This document shows positions 24,879 through 34,217 of a stretch of DNA of 64,000 nt, one piece after another. A program made the translations under genes and the position numbers. Location of the stretch: contig NZ_LMPF01000023.1 in NCBI RefSeq assembly GCF_001424345.1, forward strand, positions 682,977-746,976, read 5' to 3'. The DNA is from Burkholderia sp. Leaf177. Its GTDB lineage: Bacteria; Pseudomonadota; Gammaproteobacteria; Burkholderiales; Burkholderiaceae. Under the pieces are notes generated by a model. It was not told the DNA's origin and searched no databases. It saw nothing but the letters and a program-made list of their open reading frames with translations. Positions within the stretch are counted from its first letter, which is position 1; every line of letters starts with the position of its first letter.

Positions 24879-27026
24879 ATGCCTACATCGAAGAAGAATG
24901 GAGGCGCAGCAGCGCCTTCACCGACCAGCGCCGTTGCGCGGACACCCTCGCAAAACAACACGAATCCCAAGCTGGACAGCCTCGAACAATTCCGTTCGGA
25001 CGCCACCAACCAGGCGTTGACGACCAATCAAGGCGTCAAGGTCGCCGATAACCAGAACACACTGAAAGTCGGCCCGCGTGGCCCGTCGTTGCTCGAAGAT
25101 TTCATCATGCGTGAAAAGATCACGCACTTCGACCACGAGCGCATTCCTGAACGGATCGTGCATGCGCGTGGCTCCGCCGCGCACGGCGTGTTCAAACCAT
25201 ACAAAGCCCATACCGACTTGACGAAAGCCGCGTTCTTGTCGGACCCGAACAAGGAAACGCCGGTCTACGTGCGTTTCTCGACGGTCCAGGGATCGCGCGG
25301 TTCCGCCGATACCGTGCGCGACGTGCGCGGTTTCGCCGTCAAGTTCTACACGGACGAAGGCAACTTCGATATGGTCGGCAACAACATGCCGGTCTTTTTT
25401 ATCCAGGACGCCATCAAGTTCCCGGACTTCGTGCACGCGGTCAAGCCGGAACCGCACAACGAAATGCCGCAGGGCGGATCGGCGCACGACACGTTCTGGG
25501 ACTTCGTCTCGCTCGTGCCGGAATCCGCGCACATGGTTCTGTGGACCATGTCGGATCGCGCGATCCCGCGCAGTCTTCGCACCATGGAAGGCTTCGGCAT
25601 CCACACGTTTCGTCTGGTGAATGCAGAAGGCAAAGGACGCTTCGTGAAATTTCACTGGCGTCCGACTATCGGTTCCGCATCGCTTTTGTGGGACGAAGCG
25701 CAGAAACTCGCGGGCAAGGACGCGGACTTCCACAGGCGAGATTTGTGGGAAGCCATCGATATGGGCGACTATCCGGAATGGGAACTGGGCGTTCAGATCG
25801 TGGAACAGGATCAGGAGCATTGGTTCGACTTCGATATTCTCGATCCGACCAAGATCATCCCCGAAGAAATCGTGCCGATCACCATGCTTGGCAAGCTCAC
25901 GCTGAACCGGAATCCCGATAACTTCTTCGCTGAAACGGAACAGGTCGCGTTTTGTCCGGGGCACATTGTTCCGGGTATCGACTTCTCGAACGATCCGCTG
26001 CTGCAAGGCCGTTTGTTTTCCTATACCGACACGCAGATCAGCCGGCTCGGCGGCCCGAACTTCCACGAGATTCCGATCAACCGCACCATCGCGCCGATGC
26101 ACAACAACCAGCGCGACGCGAAGCACCGCATGACGGTGAATCGCGGACAAGCTTCGTACGAACCGAATTCCATCGACAGCGGCTGGCCGAAAGAAACGCC
26201 GCCGGCGGCAATCGGCGGTGGTTTCGAAACGTATCCGGAACGCGTCGATGCCGTGAAGATCAGGCAACGCAGCGAGTCTTTCGCCGATCATTATTCGCAA
26301 GCCACGCTGTTCTGGAAGAGCATGACAAAGCCGGAGCAGGATCACATTGTCGGCGCGTATTCGTTCGAGTTGAGCAAGGTGGAGCGCAAGTTCATTCGCG
26401 AACGGCAGCTTGGAATCCTGGCGAATATCGATAGCGAACTGTGTGCGCGCGTGGCCGACAACCTTGGCCTTCCCGCGCCGCAAGCGAACGCTACGCCGGA
26501 GCAGCTGGGCAAGTCGTCGCTCGCGGAATCGCCGGCGCTGAGTCTCATCGCGAAGGCGAAACCTTCGGTGAAGACGCGCAAGGTCGCGATTCTCGCCGCG
26601 AAGGGCGCGGACGTTGCGAGCATCAAGGCGATCAAGGATGCGCTGACGGCCGAAGGCGCGCATGCGAAAGTCGTTGCGCCGCAACTCGGCACCTTGGGCG
26701 AAGGCGTTGAAGTCGATGCAACCATCCTCGCGCTGCCATCGATCATGTTCGACGGCGTAGTTGTTGCCGGCGGCGCGGCGAGCGCGAAGCTTCTGTCCGA
26801 ATCAGGCGATGCGCGTCATTACGTGCTGGAAGCGTTCAAGCATTTGAAAGCGATTGGCGCAGTGGGCGACGGCGAGGACGTGCTCGCGGCCGCGCACTTG
26901 CCAACGGGCGACGAAGGCGTGAGCGTGGGCAGCGACGTTAAGAAAGTCATGAAGGCGTTCATCACGGCATTGTCAGGCCACCGGGTCTGGGCGCGGGCTG
27001 AAAAGGCGGAAAGCGTGCCCGCCTGA
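24879..27026 (+). CDS. katE: Large-subunit catalase (HPII/KatE type)
   Basis: This 715-residue protein is a clade 2 catalase: a 500-residue heme domain plus a C-terminal DJ-1/PfpI-like domain (about 555-700). The heme site has His95 in RIVHARGSAAHG, Asn168/169 in MVGNNMPVFF and Tyr382 in SYTDTQISRLGGPNF, the proximal heme ligand. It breaks hydrogen peroxide into water and oxygen, often in stationary phase. The ATG at 24879 has GGAG ten bases upstream and is preferred to the ORF start at 24843. It lies about 100 bases after the S10 gene. A strong bidirectional terminator follows. Confidence 0.95.
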   Translation: MPTSKKNGGAAAPSPTSAVARTPSQNNTNPKLDSLEQFRSDATNQALTTNQGVKVADNQNTLKVGPRGPSLLEDFIMREKITHFDHERIPERIVHARGSAAHGVFKPYKAHTDLTKAAFLSDPNKETPVYVRFSTVQGSRGSADTVRDVRGFAVKFYTDEGNFDMVGNNMPVFFIQDAIKFPDFVHAVKPEPHNEMPQGGSAHDTFWDFVSLVPESAHMVLWTMSDRAIPRSLRTMEGFGIHTFRLVNAEGKGRFVKFHWRPTIGSASLLWDEAQKLAGKDADFHRRDLWEAIDMGDYPEWELGVQIVEQDQEHWFDFDILDPTKIIPEEIVPITMLGKLTLNRNPDNFFAETEQVAFCPGHIVPGIDFSNDPLLQGRLFSYTDTQISRLGGPNFHEIPINRTIAPMHNNQRDAKHRMTVNRGQASYEPNSIDSGWPKETPPAAIGGGFETYPERVDAVKIRQRSESFADHYSQATLFWKSMTKPEQDHIVGAYSFELSKVERKFIRERQLGILANIDSELCARVADNLGLPAPQANATPEQLGKSSLAESPALSLIAKAKPSVKTRKVAILAAKGADVASIKAIKDALTAEGAHAKVVAPQLGTLGEGVEVDATILALPSIMFDGVVVAGGAASAKLLSESGDARHYVLEAFKHLKAIGAVGDGEDVLAAAHLPTGDEGVSVGSDVKKVMKAFITALSGHRVWARAEKAESVPA

Positions 27027-27063
27027 TTCAGCGGTTCAAAACAGGCAGGACGCATGAAATAAA

Positions 27064-27097
27064 ATGGCCGCCGATCTTCGATCGGCGGCCATTTTTC
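27064..27097. terminator. Strong bidirectional terminator after katE
   Basis: ATGGCCGCCGAT at 27064-27075 and ATCGGCGGCCAT at 27081-27092 form a perfect 12-base stem with a CTTCG loop. It is flanked by an A run upstream and T residues downstream, so it works in both directions. It serves katE and the convergent DUF4148 gene. Confidence 0.9.
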
Positions 27098-27127
27098 TTA
27101 GGCGATTTTGGCTGGAGCTACGCGGGT

Positions 27128-27451
27128 TTATTGCCCGAAATAAGTCGACCGTGCGCCGTCAGGCTGAGCGACGATCGCTCGCGTTCCCGCTGCGGAAGAA
27201 CCATTGACGCTCGGTCCGTACGATGTCGCCATCACACCGCGGTTTGTTTCCACGCGCGTCTCCGCCGCTTGCGTTTGTGCGGGGTACGTCGTGTGATCGC
27301 CTTCTACGTTATAGCCCGACTGTTCCATCTGGACGAGATCCGCTTTCACGGCCGCGCGCGTGACCGTATCGCTGGACTGCTGCGCATTCGCTAGCGCCGG
27401 AGCGCCGATTGCCGCCACCAAAACGATTGCGGGAATGATTGCTTTAAGCAT
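27128..27451 (-). CDS. DUF4148 secreted protein
   Basis: This 107-residue protein has a clear signal peptide (MLKAIIPAIVLVAAIGAPALANA) and a mature part with the family pattern TRAAVKADLVQMEQSGY. DUF4148 proteins are small periplasmic or secreted proteins typical of Burkholderiaceae, with no known activity. The ATG at 27451 is chosen because GAGGAGAC lies just upstream and it begins the signal peptide; a start at 27493 would spoil it. The convergent katE gene shares its terminator. Confidence 0.85.
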   Translation of the reverse strand: MLKAIIPAIVLVAAIGAPALANAQQSSDTVTRAAVKADLVQMEQSGYNVEGDHTTYPAQTQAAETRVETNRGVMATSYGPSVNGSSAAGTRAIVAQPDGARSTYFGQ

Positions 27452-27764
27452 GGTGGTGTCTCCTCGATTGTCCTCGTTGCTTGCTGGCTTCATCGACTAC
27501 CGGTTGGTTAGCCGGTGTCGCGTGACAGATCCAAGTGTAGGCAAGCAAGGCCGATTCTATTAACGGCGATTTTCGCTAAATATTGTTGTGAGACTCGCAA
27601 TAATGACCGCATTGCTTCCAGCTTGTTAAACGCTTACGGCTGGACTGTATCGGCTTGAGCGAAGTGATGTTTCACGATCCTGCGTTGGCCTCGCGACGTG
27701 AATTTGCGACACTGGCGAACTGCTTGAATCAGGCGTGTATTGCGTCGTTCTTTAGGGAATTGCA
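27452..27764. other. Intergenic region before hybrid kinase gene
   Basis: About 310 bases between divergent genes, AT-richer in the middle (around 27565-27610). No convincing gene or repeat is visible. The kinase gene has a modest AGGGA ribosome-binding site near 27753. Confidence 0.5.
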
Positions 27765-30700
27765 ATGGCATTACCAAGGACGCTCGTCACGATAAAAATG
27801 CCACGCTATTCACGTAGTGCCTGGTCGTTTTGCGCGGCGTTATTATTTTGTTTGCTTTGTGCCTTATGTGTTTCAGCAAATGCCGGGCAATCAAAACCAT
27901 TGGTGGTGGGCGTTATTCCTGGCGCGTTGCCGCCCATGGAAATGAGTAATCCGAATGATCCGGACAATGCGGTGCGCGGTGTGTCGGCGGATTTTGCGCA
28001 ACGTATTGCGGGCGCGTTGCAGCGGACGGTTCAATGGCAGGCTTTCGCCGATCGCGCTGCGATGATCGAAGCGTTGCGGCAGCATCGAATAGATGTGGCG
28101 ACCAGCGCAACGGGAAACGACAGCGGCGGCCCATTGCTTTACAGCAGGCCGTATGTCGCGACCAAGCAGGTCTACGCGGAGCGCCGGGTCGCCGGCACGC
28201 GTAATGGCAAGATTGCGTATGTTGAATCGCAGACGTCGCCGCAGCGATTGCAAAACGCGTATCCATCGATGCATCCCGCCGCTTATCGCAATACGTTGAG
28301 CGCATTGCTCGCGGTATCGCTGGGCGACGCCGACGCCTTTGTCGGCGACCTGATCACAGCGGGTTACGCGGTCGATCATTTCGATCTGGTCAACCTTACG
28401 CTTTCCGGATTTGCTCCGTTCGATGAAGCCGGCTACAGCTTCGCATTTGCCGCCGACGCAACCGGCGAAGCCTTGCGTCGGCGCGTGGATGCGGCACTCG
28501 CTGCATTGCCGCCGCGTTTCCTGATGGAAGTGCGTGCGCGCTGGGCCGTCGACGCAGCCGTCACATTCAATCAGCCGCTCAGATTGAACGAAGCCGAGCT
28601 AGCCTGGATCGCGGCGCATCCGGTGATCGACTATTCCATGTATGCAAACGCTGCGCCCCTGACGTTCCGCGATTCCAGAGGCAAGCCGGCGGGACTTGCC
28701 ATCGATATGTTGTCGGCTATCGGCGCGTTGACGGGGCTCACGTTCGAGGGACATTTGCGCGATTCGGTCAAAGCCGTTACCGACGATATCGCCGATGGCA
28801 ACTCGGCCCTGATTCCGTATGGACTTAGCATGGGGCAGATTCCGCCGCAGTTCGTGCAGGCCAAACCGTATGGCGAAGGCGTGCTCGCAATCGTGACGCG
28901 CGCCGGCACCACGCCACTTCACGACGCCCGGGCGCTCGACGGAAAACGCGTTGCGTTATGGCCTAACCATGTGCTGATCAGCATGTTGCGCGAACGCGTG
29001 CCGACGGCGCGAATCGTGGAGACATCGCCTATCAATGGCCAGTTCGACGCCGTGCTCAACGGCGACGCGGACGCGACGATCGTCGACATGACCTTCGCGA
29101 ACTATGCAGTAGGCAATACGTATCGCGGCAAGCTTGCGATCACCGGCGCGTTCATCGATCAACCCGTGCAGCACGGTTTTCTCGTCGCACGCGGAGAACC
29201 GATGTTGCTGTCCATCGTGAACAAGGCGATTGCGCACATGCAGCCTGCTGAACTCGATGCAATCCGTCGCCGATGGTTGCTGATCGAACATCCGGAAAGC
29301 AAATGGGAACAGCGGCGACCGCAAGTCATTTTCGGCGCACTGCTGGCCGCGACCTTGCTCGCATTGCTCGCGGGATGGGGACTCTCGCTGAAGGACCAGG
29401 TCAACCGGCGCCGCATTGCCGAGCAGGCCATGCGGCGTGCGCGAAACGATGCAGAAAGCGCGAACCGTGCAAAGTCGGTATTCCTCGCCGCGATGAGCCA
29501 CGAAATCCGCACGCCGATGAACGCCGTCCTCGGCCTGCTCGAACTCGAATTGCGGAGCCCAGGCGATCGTGTATCGACGGTCAAGGCGCTCGGCACCGCG
29601 CACAATGCCGCGCGTGATCTGCTCGGCATGATCGACGATATCCTCGACATGGCCAAGATCGAAGCCGGGCGTCTCACGTTGACGCCCGCACCGGTCGAGC
29701 TCCGGGCGTGGGTGCGGAGCGTCGCCGCGATCTACGAACCGGCGGCGCGCGTGAAAGGTTTGACGCTTCTGGTTCGCGCGAACGGCGAGCGTGGGCAGGG
29801 ACATGAGCAGGGACATGAGCATGCGTGGGTATCGGCGGACGCGTTGCGCTTGCGGCAGGTGCTGGGGAATTTGTTATCGAACGCGATCAAGTTCACCGAT
29901 GCCGGCGAGGTCGCGATCGAGTATTCGATCACGCAGACGAACACGCGTTGCGCATTTGTTTTTACCGTCTCCGATACCGGTCTCGGAATCGCGCCCGACC
30001 AACAAGCGCTGCTGTTCGCACCGTTCACGCAGGCACGTCAGGAACGGCCGGGAAGGTTCGGCGGCACCGGTCTTGGCTTGACCATCTGCAGGCGGCTCAT
30101 GACGATGATGAACGGCACTGTATCGTTATCGAGCGTGCCCGGGCAGGGCAGCCGCTTCACCGTCAAGGTGAGCTTCCCACCGGTCGAACCGCCTTTGAAC
30201 AATGCCGTGTCCGAGCACATCGAAACGCCTGTGCGCGCCGGTCTGCGAGTACTCGTGGTCGACGATCATCCTGCCAACCTGATCCTGCTTGCAAGCCAGT
30301 TGAAGAATCTTGGCTGCGAGACCGAAACAGCGTGCGAAGGCGCGGCCGCTTTCGCTCGATGGGACCAGCAGCAGCGCGATGGTTTTCCATTCGATTTGAT
30401 CCTGACCGACTGCTCGATGCCCGTGATGAGCGGCGAAGATCTCGCCCGCGCAATTCGCAAGCGTGAAGCCGAAGGGCAGGGCGCGCGCATACCCATCGTT
30501 GGCGTAACCGCGAATGCGCAGCGTGAGGCTATTGACCACGCGCTTGCGGCCGGCATGACGCAGTGTCTGGTCAAGCCGCTGGGGCTCGACGCGCTGCGCC
30601 TTGCGCTCGTGCTCGCTTCGCAAGATGTGGAAGATGCGTCCGCCGCGACGAATGCCGGCCATGAATCGCACGACGCTTATGCACGATTTTTCCCGGTATC

Positions 30701-31217
30701 CGATGCACCCATTCGTTTGTCGAAGCGCACCGTACGCACTCGAGCTTATGGTCCGGCGCACGCTTTTCCATCGAATACGATTGACCGGCAATCCGTGATG
30801 ACAGCGCCGTACGCTGCGGACGAAAATCATCAGATGAAATCATTGGCTGTCAATTCACCACGCTTCGACGCAGACCTCCTGAAGAGTTATGGCGACCAGG
30901 CGGCGCCTTTGATCGATGCGTTGAAATGGGCGAATCAGATCGATCTCGATGAAACCCGCACCGCGCGCGCCACCGGCGATTTCCGCCGGATGCACGAACT
31001 CGTGCATCGCATGAAGGGAGCGGCTTTGGTAATTGGCGCCAGGCCTTTCGCCGATGCGTGCATAGCATTGCAACGCTTGATCGCGCAACGCGAAGAGGGC
31101 GGCCAGGCGCCTGACATGGCGGAACTCGACCGCGCTTACACACGTTTCAGCCACGAAGCGATAGCGCTCGATACGGCGTTGGCACAACACGCCGCGCTGA
31201 CACAAAGCGACGCCTGA
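27765..31217 (+). CDS. Hybrid sensor histidine kinase with two periplasmic binding domains (BvgS/EvgS-like)
   Basis: This 1150-residue kinase has a signal anchor (about 15-40), then two Venus-flytrap SBP_bac_3 domains (about 45-265 and 270-510), one transmembrane segment (about 521-543), a HisKA domain with His579 in MSHEIRTPMN, an HATPase (about 690-805, with GTGLGLTICRRL), a receiver domain with Asp882 in LTDCSMPVMSG, and a C-terminal HPt with His1081 in HRMKGAA. All phosphorelay residues are present. This is the EvgS/BvgS arrangement, but without the PAS domain between membrane and HisKA. No response regulator gene is next to it, so its partner lies elsewhere. The ligand of the flytraps is unknown. 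Confidence 0.93.
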   Translation: MALPRTLVTIKMPRYSRSAWSFCAALLFCLLCALCVSANAGQSKPLVVGVIPGALPPMEMSNPNDPDNAVRGVSADFAQRIAGALQRTVQWQAFADRAAMIEALRQHRIDVATSATGNDSGGPLLYSRPYVATKQVYAERRVAGTRNGKIAYVESQTSPQRLQNAYPSMHPAAYRNTLSALLAVSLGDADAFVGDLITAGYAVDHFDLVNLTLSGFAPFDEAGYSFAFAADATGEALRRRVDAALAALPPRFLMEVRARWAVDAAVTFNQPLRLNEAELAWIAAHPVIDYSMYANAAPLTFRDSRGKPAGLAIDMLSAIGALTGLTFEGHLRDSVKAVTDDIADGNSALIPYGLSMGQIPPQFVQAKPYGEGVLAIVTRAGTTPLHDARALDGKRVALWPNHVLISMLRERVPTARIVETSPINGQFDAVLNGDADATIVDMTFANYAVGNTYRGKLAITGAFIDQPVQHGFLVARGEPMLLSIVNKAIAHMQPAELDAIRRRWLLIEHPESKWEQRRPQVIFGALLAATLLALLAGWGLSLKDQVNRRRIAEQAMRRARNDAESANRAKSVFLAAMSHEIRTPMNAVLGLLELELRSPGDRVSTVKALGTAHNAARDLLGMIDDILDMAKIEAGRLTLTPAPVELRAWVRSVAAIYEPAARVKGLTLLVRANGERGQGHEQGHEHAWVSADALRLRQVLGNLLSNAIKFTDAGEVAIEYSITQTNTRCAFVFTVSDTGLGIAPDQQALLFAPFTQARQERPGRFGGTGLGLTICRRLMTMMNGTVSLSSVPGQGSRFTVKVSFPPVEPPLNNAVSEHIETPVRAGLRVLVVDDHPANLILLASQLKNLGCETETACEGAAAFARWDQQQRDGFPFDLILTDCSMPVMSGEDLARAIRKREAEGQGARIPIVGVTANAQREAIDHALAAGMTQCLVKPLGLDALRLALVLASQDVEDASAATNAGHESHDAYARFFPVSDAPIRLSKRTVRTRAYGPAHAFPSNTIDRQSVMTAPYAADENHQMKSLAVNSPRFDADLLKSYGDQAAPLIDALKWANQIDLDETRTARATGDFRRMHELVHRMKGAALVIGARPFADACIALQRLIAQREEGGQAPDMAELDRAYTRFSHEAIALDTALAQHAALTQSDA

Positions 31218-31352
31218 AGCGATTACTCGCGCGCAAGTTCGGGTTCACCATTAATGTCCATTGCGATTATCGAGTCGCGCATGTGTTTTAATTAGGCCCT
31301 CCTCTCGCTCCGACATTTTGCTGCGCTGTTTCCGGCGCGGCGCGCTCGCCGA

Positions 31353-31853
31353 ATGAATAGAAGGCCTCTTTCGTATCACCGGCATGGTTCGCGTCTGGCG
31401 GTTGCGGCCGCGTGGTTGCTGCTGGCTGCGGGAAATGCGGCGCATGCGCAGCGACCTGAGCTGCTGGACCCGCGCGTGAAGCAGACGACCATCGTGGACA
31501 CGATTTGCCGTCCGGGTTACGCCGACGACGTGCTGCCTCCGTTCGAGACCCTGCAACGGCAAAAAGACCAGTTGCTCAAGCAGCGCAAGGTGGACCCGGC
31601 GAACGCGTCGCAATACGCGCTCGATCACCGCATGCCCGTGCTGCTCGGCGGCTCGCCGACGGCTGTCGCGAATCTCGATATACGCCGTTGGGATGGTCGC
31701 GCCGGCCAGCGCCGCAAGGAACGGCTCGCGGTGTTCCTGAAGCGCTGCGTGTGCACGGGGGACCTTTCGCTCGCGGCGGCGCAGGCCGCCATGAGCGGCG
31801 ACTGGTCGAATCAGTTCAGGAACCTGTCGAGTTCGACCTGTACCGGCGGTTGA
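31353..31853 (+). CDS. Secreted protein with HNH-like motif, unknown function
   Basis: This 166-residue protein has a signal peptide (about 1-32, ending near AHAQ). The rest carries a pattern seen in periplasmic HNH-like proteins: TICRPGYADDVLPPF early, then YALDHRMPVLLGG and ANLDIRRWDGRAGQRRKERL. The D-H and the later N fit the HNH beta-beta-alpha metal site, although the usual third His is not obvious, so nuclease activity is doubtful. Three Cys near the end may form disulfides. It has no evident partner nearby. Confidence 0.6.
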   Translation: MNRRPLSYHRHGSRLAVAAAWLLLAAGNAAHAQRPELLDPRVKQTTIVDTICRPGYADDVLPPFETLQRQKDQLLKQRKVDPANASQYALDHRMPVLLGGSPTAVANLDIRRWDGRAGQRRKERLAVFLKRCVCTGDLSLAAAQAAMSGDWSNQFRNLSSSTCTGG

Positions 31854-31868
31854 ACGCTGCAGTCATTT

Positions 31869-32057
31869 TCATTCGATGGTGAACGTGTCGAGCGGCTGAT
31901 TCGCCTGTGTTTCCCCCGCGAAACGCCGCGCAAGCTGGTCATGAAGCCGACGCGCTTCATCGAGTGTCAGGTCGATCCAGTACGGGTCCCCGGCGCCATC
32001 GTTCAGACGGTCGGGTGGAAACTGGATCTCCAGCACAATGCCTTTCTTGTAGCTCAT
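31869..32057 (-). CDS. Small conserved-looking protein, 62 residues
   Basis: The frame can start at 32210, but the ATG at 32057 is preferred, with GGAG nine bases upstream and a normal small-protein start (MSYKKGIVLEIQFPPDR). The product is soluble and acidic, with a strand-strand-helix pattern ending in TLDEARRLHDQLARRF. I do not recognise the family. It converges on the secreted HNH-like gene and follows the phosphonate oxidoreductase gene on the same strand. Confidence 0.55.
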   Translation of the reverse strand: MSYKKGIVLEIQFPPDRLNDGAGDPYWIDLTLDEARRLHDQLARRFAGETQANQPLDTFTIE

Positions 32058-32184
32058 CGCTTCATGCTCCGCTTTGTCGCAAAGAAAGGCATCGAGTCTA
32101 ACGGCGCCTGCGGCAGACATTGCTTTCGGCGAGGAAACATTTTCTTGCCGCTCAATCGATAACTCCCTGCCCTGCGACAAGACG

Positions 32185-33348
32185 TCACACGCCGGGCAAT
32201 GTAGTTCCATCGATCAAATGACTCGCCACGCGCTCGCCCAGCGCCGGCCCGACGCTCATTCCCACTCCGCTGTGCATGAATACGCCCGTGACGTTGGGCG
32301 CTGTCCGCAGCACGGAAAACGGTGCATCCGACGTGCCGGTGCGCGCGCCGTAGACGCCTTGCCATCGTTCGATCACGTCGAGCTTGCCGCCGATCGTGCT
32401 TTCGGCCAGCCCGAGCAGCATTTCGTCGATACCAGCCGCGTTGAACGGCGACGGATCATCGCCGTAATCATGCGAATCGCCGATGATCAGGTCGCCCGCC
32501 GGCGTTGGACTCGCCAGTAAATGGATGCCATGTTCGAGCAGCGCGGGTTCGAGCGCCGCGACTTCTTCATGCAGCGCGGCCGCTTCGGGGAGATCCGAAA
32601 ATGCGCCGTAATGCAGGCAACTCAGGCCGGTCAGCACCGCGTGATCGAGCGCGAATGGTTCGGCCGGCTTCACGCGCAGCATCTGCAAACGGCAGACACG
32701 CGGTTCGATTGCGGCGAGTTCCGGCGCGAGCAGCGACAGATAATCGTGCCCGGCGCACACGACCACTTGTTCGGCGCGCCACTCGCCTGCGGTCGTATCG
32801 ATAATCCCGCCATCGATATTGCGCACCAAGGTTCCGAAGCGAAAATCCACGCTATGCGCGCGCCGCAAATAGTCGATCAACGCTGGCACCGCCTCGCGCG
32901 AAAAAACTTGCAGGTCGGCGCGTCCGTGCATCGCAGCGTGATGTTTGCTGAAGCGGCCATCGTAGAGATCGTTCAGCGCGGCGCGTGACAGCATGGCCGC
33001 GTCATAACCTGACTCGCGGGCGCGCGTCTCGGCGAATGCCTCCATGACGCGCGCTTCCGCCGGGCTTCGGGCAAACATCAGCGAGCCGGAACGGCGCATA
33101 TGCAAGCCGGCATCGCGCGCCCAGCCAAGCCATATTTCCCTGGATTCGCGAGCGAGCGCATGCATTGCGCCCGGTGGCTGGCCGGTGACCAGCACCATGC
33201 CGAAGTTGCGGATTGACGCGCCAGTCGGGCTGCCGCTGCGCTCGAAAACCGTCACGCGCAAGCCGCGCCGGGCGAACGCGTGGGCGTGCGCCAAGCCAAG
33301 AATGCCGGCGCCGATGATGGCTACATCTGTGTGAGGGGTTGTCGTCAT
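32185..33348 (-). CDS. FAD-dependent oxidoreductase of phosphonate clusters (TIGR03364 type)
   Basis: This 387-residue DAO-superfamily enzyme has the FAD motif VAIIGAGILGLAHAHAFARRG and an end typical of the family (FMHSGVGMSVGPALGERVA). It belongs to the type found with 2-aminoethylphosphonate genes, members of which have been proposed to oxidise AEP or its N-methyl derivative to phosphonoacetaldehyde. That would feed the PhnY-PhnA route encoded on the other side. The gene is divergent from the DeoR regulator with 59 bases between, so both share a control region. Family position is inferred from sequence and context; substrate is unproven. Confidence 0.85.
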   Translation of the reverse strand: MTTTPHTDVAIIGAGILGLAHAHAFARRGLRVTVFERSGSPTGASIRNFGMVLVTGQPPGAMHALARESREIWLGWARDAGLHMRRSGSLMFARSPAEARVMEAFAETRARESGYDAAMLSRAALNDLYDGRFSKHHAAMHGRADLQVFSREAVPALIDYLRRAHSVDFRFGTLVRNIDGGIIDTTAGEWRAEQVVVCAGHDYLSLLAPELAAIEPRVCRLQMLRVKPAEPFALDHAVLTGLSCLHYGAFSDLPEAAALHEEVAALEPALLEHGIHLLASPTPAGDLIIGDSHDYGDDPSPFNAAGIDEMLLGLAESTIGGKLDVIERWQGVYGARTGTSDAPFSVLRTAPNVTGVFMHSGVGMSVGPALGERVASHLIDGTTLPGV

Positions 33349-33353
33349 TAGGG

Positions 33354-33381
33354 TTTATCGAGGCGTTCGGCGTACTACAAT
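33354..33381 (+). promoter_or_regulatory. Possible promoter of the DeoR gene
   Basis: TACAAT at 33376-33381 is a good -10 box, and TTTATC at 33354-33359 lies 16 bases upstream as a weak -35. Transcription would start near 33388. This lies in the 59-base gap between divergent genes. Confidence is limited by the poor -35. Confidence 0.4.
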
Positions 33382-33407
33382 ACGCGCGGTTTCATGTCTT
33401 TTAACCG

Positions 33408-34199
33408 ATGTCCATTTCATTGCCGGCCTGTCCGGTCGCCCCGATGCTCGCCGAACAACGCCACCAATACATCTTGTCCGAGTTGTCGAAGAACGGCGCG
33501 TTGTCGGTCGCCGAACTCGTGCGCGCGCTCGACGTATCGCGTGAAACGATTCGCCGCGATCTCAACGCACTTGCGGAACGCGGTCTGATCGCGACCACAC
33601 ATGGCGGTGCATTGTCGAACGACCGGCGCGAGCCGGACCTCGACGTGCGCGAGGCGGCGAACGCATCGGCCAAGCGCGCAATAGGCGAGCGCGCCGCGCA
33701 ATTCGTGCCCGACGGCGCGTCGGTGATCATCGATTCGGGCAGCACCACGCAAGCCGTGGCGCGCGCGCTCGGCGACCGGCATCGCCTGACGGTCTACACC
33801 AATGACTGGCGCATCGCGCTGCTGCTCGGCCGGCGCAACGACAACAAGGTCACGCTGCTCGGCGGCGAACTCTCGGACAACGAGGACGCTACGTTCGGGC
33901 TCGACACCGTGCAGCAACTTTCGCAATATCACGTGGATTTCGCGTTCGTGGGCGCGGGCGCGATCACGTCCGACGGCTACCTGACCGACTATTCGCGGCT
34001 TGCCGCCGAAGTGCGCAGCAGGATGATCGTGGCGGCGAGCGTCGCCGCCATCGTTGCGGATCATTCGAAGTTCGGCCACGTCACGCCGGTCCGCATTCGC
34101 GATTTCGAGAAAGCGCGGTATTTGATCACCGAACTCGCGCCCGATAAAGCGTTGCGAAAGGCCATTGCCGCGCGCGGGCCGGAACTGGTCATCGCCTGA
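33408..34199 (+). CDS. DeoR-family regulator of phosphonate genes
   Basis: This 263-residue protein has an N-terminal DeoR helix-turn-helix (about 15-65, with VAELVRALDVSRETIRRDL and the family's GGAL) and a C-terminal sugar-isomerase-like effector domain (about 80-250, with IDSGSTTQAVARAL). It probably senses a phosphonate intermediate and controls the flanking AEP genes. Start is uncertain: ATG at 33408 or the more usual family start MLAEQRHQYIL at 33444; neither has a clear ribosome-binding site. It converges on phnW with an 18-base gap. Confidence 0.87.
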   Translation: MSISLPACPVAPMLAEQRHQYILSELSKNGALSVAELVRALDVSRETIRRDLNALAERGLIATTHGGALSNDRREPDLDVREAANASAKRAIGERAAQFVPDGASVIIDSGSTTQAVARALGDRHRLTVYTNDWRIALLLGRRNDNKVTLLGGELSDNEDATFGLDTVQQLSQYHVDFAFVGAGAITSDGYLTDYSRLAAEVRSRMIVAASVAAIVADHSKFGHVTPVRIRDFEKARYLITELAPDKALRKAIAARGPELVIA

Positions 34200-34217
34200 C
34201 TGCATCGCAGGCATGCG

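Noticed and set aside
24918..26684. 588-codon frame opposite katE
   Set aside because: Same kind of shadow, rich in Arg and His; the catalase frame carries all catalytic residues.
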